A DNA stretch of 21,859 nt, from the NCBI GenBank assembly GCA_005792205.1, contig SXSO01000121.1, positions 1 through 21,859 of the forward strand. Direction: 5' to 3'. The notes beneath the pieces are model-generated. The model worked only from the letters and a program-made list of their open reading frames with translations. It ran no database searches and was not told where the DNA came from. The stretch is from Bacteroidota bacterium. GTDB taxonomy: Bacteria > Bacteroidota > Ignavibacteria > UBA10030 > F1-140-MAGs086. The position numbers were made by a program, and so were the translations under genes. This document shows positions 1 through 11,500 of the stretch, one piece after another; the first letter of the stretch is position 1, and each line of letters opens with the position of its first letter.

Positions 1-12
1 AATAATTCATCT

Positions 13-2466
13 ATGAGATTAAATAAAAAAAAACAAGAGATAGTAAAAACACCAAACTATAAATGTAAAAATGACATTTATGCAATTCTATTTATCTATC
101 TTACTGTCATTGTAATGTTTGGAAACATCGTATTTAAAAACGAAGTTTTTTCAAATAGTGGCGATACAGCAGCAGCATTATCAATTTCAGAAGGAGGAAA
201 ATTTTTAGAAGAAACTGAAAATATAGAACCACAATGGTTTCCATTTATTTTTTCTGGAATGCCATCTTTTGGAAGTTTAATGTATCTTGCAAAAGATATA
301 AACTATGGAACTATTGTTTTGCATTTTATCGGAAAAATTTTGTTTTTAGGAAGCGATTTAAGTTGGATGATAATGCATTTTTTCTTTGCAGCATTAGGAG
401 TTTATTTTTTTTCTCGTTATAATAAAATTTCAATTTTTTCATCACTATTTGCTTCATTTGTATTTTTGATGTGTCCTTATGTTGTTGGTCTTGGGCAAGC
501 AGGACACGGTTCAAAACTTATGGCATTAAGTTTTATTCCATATTTATTTTTAGCTACAAAGTATTTAATTGATAAAAAAAACATTTTGGGCATTTCTATT
601 CTTGCAATTTTATCAGGAACATTTTTACTTACAAACCACGTTCAAATCGTCTATTATGGCTTTCTTTCTATTGGAACTTATTTTATCGTTTTTAGTTTTC
701 AAGATTTTAAAGAAAAAAAATTTATATCTCTTCCCTATTTTATTATTGCAATTATTATTGGATTTGCAATTTCAACTTTTATCTACTATTCTACTTATGA
801 TTATTCACAATTTTCAATTAGAGGTGGTGAAAACGGAATTGGAAGTGGGTTGAATAAAGAATATGCAACAAATTGGTCATTTAATCCACTTGAATTTTTA
901 AATTATTTTATTCCATCTTTTTTTGGATTCCAATCTCCGTATTATTGGGGATGGATGCCATTTACTGAATCGAGCGTTTATATTGGACTTTTACCAATTG
1001 TATTTTCAGTAATTGCAATTATTTGGAAAAGAAATTTGACAACAATATTTTTTCTTTCACTTACAATTTTTTATTTTTTAATTTCATTTGGAAAACATTT
1101 TTTCTTCTACGATTTGTTATTCAACTATCTACCGTTCTTCAATAAATTTAGAGCACCATCAATGATATTGCTTTTAGTTCCATTTTCAGTTGGAATAATT
1201 GCCGCATTTGGAATTGACTCTCTTCAAGAAAAAATAAAGAACTTAAAAACTGAAAAAAAATTTTCACAAATCATTTTGATATTATTGGGAATTTCAGTTC
1301 TTCTGTTTATACTTTCAATACAAATTACACCTTCTATATTTCCTAAAAACTCTTTCAGTTCAAATGATGACACAAAATATTCAATTGAACAAGTTAATCA
1401 ATTAAAAGAAATTCGTTTTGAAATTTTAAAATATGATATGAAAAAAATGGCAATTATTGCAATTTTTATTTGCACTATTTTATTTCTTTATGCAAAAAAA
1501 ATCCTCAAACAAAATATTGCAATTATTGTTATTATTTTAGTTTTCATAATTGATATTGGGATAATAAACAAAGGGTTTTCTCCAATAAAACTAATTCCAG
1601 ATTTAAAACTTGGTGGATTTTTACAAACAATTTCAAACGAAAAAACAGAAAATTTTGAAGCAACTAAAGTTGTAAAATTTTTACAGGAAGAAAATAAAAA
1701 AAATAGTTTTAGAATTTTTCCAATTGGAAATTCATTTAGTGATAATAGTTTTATGTATCATAATCTTCAAACAATTGGCGGATATTCTCCTGCGAAGTTG
1801 AGAATTTATCAAGAAATGTTGGACTCGTGTTTATACAAAAGTGATGAGCCAAATTTTCCACTGAATATGAATATTTTGAATATGTTGAACGTAAAATATG
1901 TAATTGCAAATGGAGGTTTACCCGAAGATAAGTTTGCGTTTATATTTGAAGACGAGCAAAAAAAAGAATATTTATTTGAAAATAAATTGTATTTAGAAAG
2001 AGCTTTTTTTGTAGATAGTATTGTGAAAACAAATAAAACTCAAACTTTTCAAATTTTAAATTCAATTGATTTTAACGCAAAAGAAACTGCAATTTTACCA
2101 TTAGATTTTAAGGAAAAAATTGAACCACAAAAAAATAGTTCAATACAAATTCAAAAAGGTGCTCATAGAATTTCTTTACAAACAAAAAATGATGCAACTT
2201 CACTTCTTGTTTTGAGTGAGATTTATTATCCTTCAGGATGGAAAGCATTTATTGATGGTAAAGAAACTAAAATTTACAAAACCAATAATCTTCTCCGTTC
2301 AATTGTTGTTCCAAAAGGAAATCATAAAATTGAGTTTGTGTATGAATCAGAAATCTATTCTATAGGGCTTTATATTTCATATTTTGGTTGGAGTTTGTCA
2401 TTTATTACTTTATTGTTTGGACTTTATTTTAACACAGACATTAAAAAAAAATTTCAAAAAGCATAA
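13..2466 (+). CDS. YfhO-family polytopic membrane protein (GT-C-like)
   Basis: 817-residue inner-membrane protein of the YfhO family, large GT-C-fold-like proteins thought to act in cell-envelope glycan or lipid glycosylation; the reaction of most members is unproven. A first hydrophobic helix (about residues 22-42) is followed by a loop carrying Gly50-Asp51, the place of the conserved acidic residue in GT-C enzymes. The motif PQWFPFIFSGMPSF (about 73-86) follows and matches the 'P.W....F.GMP' signature of Bacteroidota YfhO proteins. Roughly a dozen hydrophobic helices run to about residue 520. A soluble segment then ends in the typical YfhO beta-sandwich, with YYPSGWKAFIDGK near 738-750 and VVPKGNHKIEFVYE near 764-777, and a final helix around 784-806. 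The start is ATG with only 12 nt of upstream sequence in the window and no Shine-Dalgarno motif. Family call is firm; substrate unknown. Its downstream neighbour is a T9SS cargo protein, so a role in surface glycan assembly is possible but inferred. Confidence 0.85.
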   Translation: MRLNKKKQEIVKTPNYKCKNDIYAILFIYLTVIVMFGNIVFKNEVFSNSGDTAAALSISEGGKFLEETENIEPQWFPFIFSGMPSFGSLMYLAKDINYGTIVLHFIGKILFLGSDLSWMIMHFFFAALGVYFFSRYNKISIFSSLFASFVFLMCPYVVGLGQAGHGSKLMALSFIPYLFLATKYLIDKKNILGISILAILSGTFLLTNHVQIVYYGFLSIGTYFIVFSFQDFKEKKFISLPYFIIAIIIGFAISTFIYYSTYDYSQFSIRGGENGIGSGLNKEYATNWSFNPLEFLNYFIPSFFGFQSPYYWGWMPFTESSVYIGLLPIVFSVIAIIWKRNLTTIFFLSLTIFYFLISFGKHFFFYDLLFNYLPFFNKFRAPSMILLLVPFSVGIIAAFGIDSLQEKIKNLKTEKKFSQIILILLGISVLLFILSIQITPSIFPKNSFSSNDDTKYSIEQVNQLKEIRFEILKYDMKKMAIIAIFICTILFLYAKKILKQNIAIIVIILVFIIDIGIINKGFSPIKLIPDLKLGGFLQTISNEKTENFEATKVVKFLQEENKKNSFRIFPIGNSFSDNSFMYHNLQTIGGYSPAKLRIYQEMLDSCLYKSDEPNFPLNMNILNMLNVKYVIANGGLPEDKFAFIFEDEQKKEYLFENKLYLERAFFVDSIVKTNKTQTFQILNSIDFNAKETAILPLDFKEKIEPQKNSSIQIQKGAHRISLQTKNDATSLLVLSEIYYPSGWKAFIDGKETKIYKTNNLLRSIVVPKGNHKIEFVYESEIYSIGLYISYFGWSLSFITLLFGLYFNTDIKKKFQKA

Positions 2467-2542
2467 TTTAATTCTTAAAAATTTCTTAATTTTTGGAAAA
2501 TAATTGTAAAGTTTTAACTTGAAAATAAACAAGTTTAGTATT

Positions 2543-5500
2543 ATGATTTTAAAAAAGTTTATACTTTATCAAATTTTTGTTACTATTCTATTTATAAATA
2601 TTTCTCATACAGAAACCAAAAGAGCAATTGCAACTGGGGATTGGAGTAGTCCAAGTATGTGGTCACCAATTGGAGTCCCAACAAGTTCTGATAGTGTAAT
2701 AATTGATCAAACAGGAACTGGTGAACAAATTACAGTTACGATTTCTAATTCAAATGTTTTGTGTAAATCGCTTTCTGTTTCTCCAACTAATTTGGAAACA
2801 GAAAGTGTTCTACAAATCTCAAACGGAAAAATTTTAACTGTAAATAATAAAATTTTTATAGCACAAAATGGAACTCTTGAAATTGTATCCGGAACAATAA
2901 ACATTGCAGGAGATTTTGAATTGAGAGGAAATTTTATTTCTGGAACAAATAACAATATTCGTTTTTTTGGTGGAAATTTAACTCAACAAATTTTAGGAAC
3001 TATTGTTCCAGTTTTTTCTAATTTAATCATAAATAAAGTTGTTGGAACACAAGTTAAATTATCTATTAATACAAATGTATCAAACAATTTTATTGATTCA
3101 TCCGGAATTTTTGATATTCAATCATTTCTTTTTTCACGAACAACAATTGGAGGAAGTTTTTTTCTTGGAGATAATGGTGAAATAAAAATTGGTGGAACAA
3201 ATTCTTTTCCAATAAATTTTTCAACATATACACTTTTAAAATTAAGTACTACAACTTTTTATGGAACAAGTCAAACAATAGTAAATAGAAATTATGGCAA
3301 TTTAATAATTGCAGGAAGTGGAACTAAAACAACTTCTGAATCAATTGTTATAAATGGAAATTTTACAATAAACAATGGAACCACTTTTAGTGGTGGTTCA
3401 AATAGAAATCACAAGTTTTATGGAAACTTTATCAATAATGGAAATTTTACCGTAAGCACAAATACAGAAGTAGAATTTGGTGGAATACAAGAACAAACTA
3501 TTTCGGGAAACTCAACAACATTTAGGAATTTAAAAATAAATAAAACAAATTCTTCGCTTACTCTCCAAACAAATATTTTAATCAACAATGGGAAAATTGT
3601 TGTTTCAACTGGAACATTCAATCTTTCAACTTTCACTGCAAATAGAATTACTTCTGGAGATTCGCTTGCTATTTATGATGGAATTTTGAAGATGAGTGGA
3701 ACAAATAATTTTCCAAATAATTTTCAATCTGTTTATTTTTCAACTACTTCGACTTGTGAGTTTAATTCACAAAGTTCTCAAAACATTCCAACTTATATTT
3801 ATGGAAATTTGAAAATTGGTGGAAATGGAAGTAAAATTATTTCAAATCCAATTCAAATTTTTGGAAACATTGAAATTGATACATTTGCAACTTTGCAAAA
3901 TCTATCTGAACTGAATTCAATTTCAATTTCAAAAAATTTAATTTGCAATGGAAAATTTGAAAATGCAGGAACTACAAATTTTGTAAGTAACACAATTTTT
4001 TCTGGAAATGGAATATTAAAATTTTCAATAATTCAAATTTCTGGAATTTTAAATGATGGTGGAAAAACATTTTATATTCATAAAAATTTCACTAACAATG
4101 GAATTTACACATCTTCAGGAACTGCAATTTTTGACAGCACTTTTGAGCAAACAATTTCGCAAACCAATTTTTACAATCTGATTGTAAATAAAAATAATTC
4201 AAGTGTAAAACTTTTGGGAAATGTAAGTTTGCAAAATAATTTTACTTTACAAAACGGAACTTTTTCAACCGAAAATAATACATTTACGGTTTCAAAAAAT
4301 TTGGAAATTCAAAATGGAATTTTTAATCCAACATCTTCTCAAATTTCAATTGGTGGAAATTTTATTTGTGATGGAGTTTTTCAATATGGAAACTCAACTT
4401 TAAATTTAAATGGAACTACACAACAACTTTTTGATGGAATAATTTTTTTCAATTTGTCATTAAGTGGAACTGGAAAAAAAATTCAGCAAAAAAGAAATTC
4501 TACAATTTTTGGAAATTTGTCAATTGACGCAAATACAGAATTTAATGATAATGGATTTTCAGATACTTTATTGGGAAATTTAATCAACAATTCAAAAATC
4601 TATTCTACAGGAAAAATTATTTTCAACGGAAATACAACAATTTCGGGAAATGGAAGTTTTAAGTTTTTTGATATTTCTATTTTGACAAACGCAAATCTTG
4701 TTGCAACTGGAAAAACTTTTTTTGTAAAAGGAAATTGGGAAAACTTTGGAAACTTCACTTCTTGTGATTCAGTAATTTTTGACAGCACACTTTCACAAAT
4801 TGTAACAACAGGAAAATTTAAAAATTTTATTGTAAGAAAAACTCCGGGAGATATAATTTTAAACAATAATGATACGATTTTCAATGATTTAAAAATTGAA
4901 AGTGGAAATTTAAATACAAATGGAATAAGTAATTTAATTGTTGGAAACAATATAAATATCTCATCAAATGGAAATTTGAAATCTAATTCAACTTCAATTT
5001 TTGTCGGTGGAAATTGGGAAAATAATGGAACTTTTCAAAATGATTTTTCCACAATTATTTTTAATAAAAATGGAAATCAAAATATAAACTTCACTCACTT
5101 TTACAATTTGATTGTAAATGGAAGTGGAAATAAAATTTTTACAAATGGTTTTCAAACAAATGGAAATTTTTCAATTTATCAAAACTCAAATTGCATTGAT
5201 ACTTCAAATTCCACAACTACAATAAATGGAAATTTAATAGTGAGTGGAAGTTTTATCCACTCAAATGGAAATTTAAATTTTTCTGGAAATACAACTTTAA
5301 GTGGTGATGGAACAATTCAATTTGGAAATGTAAATATCACAAATATTTTAAATGATGGTGGAAAAAATATATTTGTAAAAGGAAACTGGAACAAAACAGG
5401 AACTTTCGTTGCAATTGGAAAATTAATTTTTAACGGAAGTTTATCACAAACAATTTCAACTTCTAATTTTTTTGATTTTGAAATTTCAAAAACACAAAAT

Positions 5501-8500
5501 ACTGTAACTTTAAACGGTGAACTTACAATTGACAATGATTTTAAAATAAATATTGGAACAATCTCAACAGGAAATTTGAATAATAAAATCAATGTTTTTG
5601 GAAGTGTGGATATTGCACAAAATGGAGTTTTAATTGCAAACTCAAGTGAAATTTATGTAAGTGGAAATTGGAAACGAAATGGAGTTTTTAATTCTGGAAA
5701 TTCAACTGTAATTTTCAATGGAACTTCTGAAGAATCACTTTACACAAGTAATTTTTATAATGTAAAATTTGCAAATGGAGGAAGTAAAGCAAAACTAATT
5801 GTTGGCAACTCTTATTCCGTTGCAAACAATTTTACAATTGAAAACACAACTGTTGTATTAGAAAGTGGAACAATTACAATTGGCGGAAATTGGACAAACA
5901 ACGGAACGTTTAATTCTATCACTGGAACTGTTGCAATGAATAAAAATGGAAATGCAAATTTTTCTGGAACTACAACTTTTAATAGTTTTATAATAGAACC
6001 ACAAACAACAATCAAGATTGATTCATTGAGTAAAATCATAATTTCTGAAAGTGGAAACCTAACTGAAAATGGATACATAGTTGGAAAACTTGAATGTTCA
6101 CAAAAAATGACTATTCCAAATACAAATTATAATTTTGGAAATATTGGTGTTGAAATTAATTTCACAAATTCTTCTCCTGATACTATTCAAATCATACGAA
6201 CAACAGGAACTACTCCAATTGGATTAAATCAATCTATCACACGGCATTTTGAAGTAAATGCAAAAAATAATTCAAACTTAAATTTGAAATTTTATTACAA
6301 ATCAATCAAAGAATTAAACGGTGAAATTGAAAATAAATTAAAAGTTTGGTCAAAAGAAAGTCAATTTATTTCGTGGAATAAAAAAAATTCACAAGTTGAT
6401 ACATTAAATGAATTTTTAAATATAAGTGATTTAGTTTCAAAAAAAATTTATGGATTTTCTTCCACAGAAGTAAGAACATTTGCAATTGAAAATGGAAATT
6501 GGAATGACAGTTCTTCATGGAGTCCAAGTGGAATTCCAACAATTGAAGATAGTGTTTTAATTCCACTCAATAAAGTTACACTCATCTATCAAGATGAAAT
6601 TACTCAAATAAAAAGCATAAATATTTTGGGAACTTTGAATTTATCTCAAAACTCTCAACTTAAAATTTTTGGACATTGGAAAAATTCAGGAACATTTTCA
6701 AGTAATGTTGGAAAAGTAATTTTTAATGGCATTAATCAAACAATTGGAAATTCAAAATTTTATGACATTCAATTTTCAAATAGTGGAACTAAAACTGCAA
6801 TAGGAACTTTTGATGTAAATGGAAGTGTTGAAATTGACTCAAATGTAATTTTTAATGGAGGACTTTTTGGACATACGTTTGCGAAAAATTTTATTACAAA
6901 TGGACAATTCATTTCAATGGGACAAATAATTTTTGACGGAAATGAACCCCAAACAATTTCTAAAAACAAATTTAATAATGTAGTTTTTACTGGAAGTGGA
7001 ATTAAAACATTTACGGGAGAAATTGATATTGATGGATTTATTTCCATAAACGCAAATACAACTGTAGATGCACAAACTTTTTCTCATAAAATCAACGGTG
7101 ATTTTTCCAAACATTCTACTGCTACATTTTTACATTCAATTGGAACAATTACATTTAATGGAGCAAATCAAAATATTTCTGGAATAAATATTGGAAATGT
7201 AATTTTTGCTGGAAATGGAACTAAAAATATTATTGGAAATTTAGTTATCAATGGAAATTTGACAATTGAACAAAATGTAACTTTCAAACCTAATAATTCA
7301 ATTGATACAGTTTATGGAAATTGGACTAACAACGGAACATTTGATTCCGCAAATTCTACAATTTGTTTCAATGGAAATAATCAAACTATAAATTCTTCTA
7401 ACTTCAATAATTTGATTCTTTCAGGAAATGAAATAACGTTTACTGGAATTATAAATGTTGCTCAAAATTTTGGAATTGAAAATAATTGCGAAGTTGATGG
7501 TGGAATTTTCACTCACACATTTTACGGAAATTGGACAAACAATGGAAGATATATTCCAAATTTTAGTACTGTAAAGTTTGTAAAAAATGGAACTGTAAAT
7601 TTTTTGGGAAATACAGATGTCTATAATTTGATAATCAATAGCGGAACTACTTTGAATGTGGATTCAAATTCTACAATAAATTTAATTGAAGAACTAACTG
7701 AAAACGGTTATTTAAACGGAAAAATAAAAAAGACAGAATTTATTTCTACAACGGGAGTTCCATTTTCATTTGGTGGAATTGGTTCAACGCTAATTGTTGG
7801 TGGTTCACTTCCTGATTCTGTTACAATAATTTCTATAAGAAAAAAAATTCCAATTGGATTTGTTTCCAATCAAGCAATTCAAAGATATTATGAAGTGAAA
7901 ACAAAAAACCAAATTACTTCAGCAAATTTGGGATTAGTTTATGATGAGACAAATGAATTAAATTCTCAAAACGAAACTACTCTTAAAATTTGGAAAAGCA
8001 TAAACAATGGAATTTCTTGGGCAAGAGAAATTGGAAGTATAATAAATATAAACTTGGATTCAATTTCATTTACAACTTCAATTGATTCAAATGCAATTTT
8101 TGCAATTTCATCTTCGTCTGTAAAAACATTTGCTCAACAAAGTGGGAATTGGAACAACAGTGATTTTTGGAGTCCAAGTGGAATTCCAACAATAAACGAC
8201 AGTGTTTATATTTCTTTTGGAAAAAGTGTAACAATTTCGGGAAATGATTCTGTTGTATGTTTTGGACTTTACAACAATGGAACTTTAACTTTTGAAAATG
8301 ATGGAAAAATTGTAATTGCGGGAGGATTCACAAATTCTGGAACAATAAATTCAAATTTAGAAACCGCATATTTTTCTGGTTCTCCAACAATTTTCAATGG
8401 AACTGCAAATTTTTACAACATTGTTATTTCACAGTTGCGAACTCTAAAAATGAATCAAAATTCTCATTTGAAAATTGCAGGAACTTTTACAAAAATTGGG

Positions 8501-11500
8501 AACTTAGATATAAGTTCATTCTCACCAAATTATATTGAATACAATAGTTCACAACCAAATCAAACTATTGCAGCATTGTCATACAATAATTTAATTTTAT
8601 CAAATGGTGGAAATAAAACAACTGCTGAAAAAATATATGTTTCACAAAAGTTTCAAATTGGAACTAACACAATTTTTAGCGACAATAACGATACAGTTGA
8701 AGTAAAAGATAGTTTGAATGTTTTAGGAAATTATTCTGCTTCTGGAATTTTTATTTGCGGAGGAAACACAATTATTTCAGGAGGAGGAACAATTTCACTT
8801 GCAAATGTTTCAATTCCAAATTTGAGAACATTTTCTACGGGAACACAAAATTTATCTATCAGTGGGAATATTTACAACAACGGAACTTTTCAAAGTAATT
8901 CTCTAATAACTTTAAATGGAAATGGAAAAATAATTTCTGGAGATACGATTACTCAATTCTACAAACTAAAAGTTACAGGAAATATAACAGCAAATTCCGA
9001 TATCTCTATTAGTGATTCTTTCAATGTCACAAATCAATTTTATTCACTTGCAACAACTCGTATTGTTGGAGTAAATCCATCTGCACTTTTAGGAAAACCA
9101 ATTTTAACAAATGTCGTTTTGGAGAGTGGAAAAATGTTGCGACTTACTATTTCTTCTGTTTTAGAAATTAGAGGAATATTTACCAACAATGGAATACTTG
9201 AAACTTCTCTTTATTCTCCAAATACCGTTTGGTTTTCATCTAATTCTTCTTCAATTCCAAAAGCAAGTTATTGGAATTTACAACTTAGCGGTGGAAATTC
9301 AAAAACTGCAACTGATACGATAATAATAAAAGGAGATTTTATTGTAGATTCATCAACTGTTTTTGACGGTGGAAATTCAAGTGTAAGATTTTCAGGAACT
9401 GATTCAAAATTATATTCTACTGCAAATGGAATAGTAAAATTTAATAACGTCATCATTGATATGTTGAGAAGTTTCAATGCACAAAATTTTGGAATTGAAG
9501 TAAAAGGAAATTGGACAAACAATGGTGTATTTTTATCAACAGGAACTGTAACATTTAATGGAAACTCTTCTCAACAAATTTCAAAATCTGGATTTTACAA
9601 TATTGTATTCAGTGGAAATGGAAATAAAAATTTAATTTCTGGACCAACTACAATTGATGGAAATTTAACTTTAAATGCTGGAATTACTTTCAGACCTGAT
9701 ACAACAACACTATTACTTAAAGGAAATGCAATAAATAACGGTGCAGTTTTTCAAGGTGGAACTTCTAATTTTATTTTTAATGCTTCTCAAAATCAAACAA
9801 TTACTGGTTCGTTTCCATTCAACAATTTAAGAATACATAATCCTTTCGGTGTGAATTTGAATACATCAATTTCAGTTGAAGGAAATCTACAAACTACAAG
9901 TGGAAAACTTATCACTGGAAACAATGACATTACACTTGGAAACAATGGAACTCTCACTGAAAGTGGGCAAAATTTAGTTCTTGGAAAAATCAAAATAACA
10001 AGAAATGTATTAAGCAATTCTGAAAATAATTTTGGAAATATTGGATTTAAAATGACTGCAATTGGAACCGCTCCTCTACAAACAGTTGTCACAAGAACAA
10101 CTGGAACTCAATTAAAAGGAAATGGAGTTGATTCAACACACTATTCAATTAAACGATATTTTGATATTTCTCCACAAGTAAATTCTAATTTGAATGCAAC
10201 TATTACTTTTTACTATGACGATACAGAAATTCCACTTCCACACACTGAACAAACACTTCGTCTGTGGAATTCAACAAATAGTGGAACAACTTGGAATGTA
10301 ATTGGTGGAACAGTAAGTTCGTCTCAAAATTCAATTACCAAAGTTGGTGTCAATTCACTTGAAAAACTCACCGCATCAAGTATTTCACTTCAACCAAAAA
10401 CTGCAGTTGTAAGAGTTTATCGCGATACTGATGGAATTGATTCCACAATAAATGATTGGGTTTCTACAAATTGGAATATGGAAATAAAAAGAGGACTTAT
10501 TGGTGGACAAACTGTCGCAAAAACAAATTCTGATACAATGCTTTATGTTGATACACTTTCTGAAACAAGTTACACCGTGACTATTGGAGATAGTTTAAAT
10601 TGGTATCACAAAGCATATATCGTAGATACGGTTTTGACAAAATCAGATACAACCTCATTTCCATTTTCTTTTCCCGAAATAAATGTGAGAACAATAAAAT
10701 TTTCTGTATTTCATCCAAGTAAAATTACAATGAGAATGTTAAAAGATTTAGATGGAAATTTTGAAACAACAAATGATAGAATTCTTATTAAATGGAATTT
10801 TTCACTTTTAAAAAATGGAATTTTAAGAAAAAAGAATACAAACTCATTCAACTTGGTTGATAGTTTGTTGGAAGATTATACATTTCTTGCACAAGCATCA
10901 GATAGTGGTGGATGGAGATCAATTGGATATATAATAAATGACACAATATTTGTTGATTCTTTACAAAAGCAAGCAAATGTTTATTTCAATGTTGCTAATG
11001 GAGGAAATATTACAATTGATTTTATAAATTTTGCTTCCAATACAATTGCTGTAAGACAACTAAAAGATTTTGATGGAAATATTTCAACAACAAATGATAG
11101 ATATGAAAGAATATGGAATTTGAAATTATTTGATTCAACAGGAATAAATTTGATTACTGAAACAAATAGCAAAAAACTTGTTATAAATGATCTTCCAGAT
11201 GGAAAATATTATGCAGTTCAAGCAGAAAGTTTGAGTTGGAAACCAATTGGAAATATATTAGATGGAATTACTTCAACTGATACAACGCGAAAAAAACTCA
11301 TTACAATTTCTGGTGGTGATAGCATTTCTCTTGATTTTTTAAGTGTGCATTTGAATACAATAGTAATTAAAAATTTCAAAGATATTGACAATAATTTTTC
11401 AAATGATACGGGATATTATTTAATTCCGTGGAATATAAAATTGAGAAAAAATACACTTTCTGGTGGTTCGCCAACTGATTTATTGTTAAACATAGTTTCT

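Noticed and set aside
2519..2542. TTG start eight codons upstream for the giant protein
   Set aside because: ATG 2543 gives a normal signal peptide, and every other chosen start here is ATG. The extra residues would only add a longer polar N-terminus.
2467..2542. Promoter (Bacteroidota-type TTTG / TAnnTTTG) upstream of the giant gene
   Set aside because: A TTTTG occurs near 2491-2495, but I find no convincing TAnnTTTG at the right spacing. In such AT-rich DNA partial matches are expected by chance.
4700..9560. Regularly recurring GGAAATTGGACAAACAAYGG-like DNA motifs as a possible CRISPR or regulatory repeat
   Set aside because: They are in frame, encode GNWTNNG, vary in spacing and sit inside the coding sequence, so they are protein repeats.
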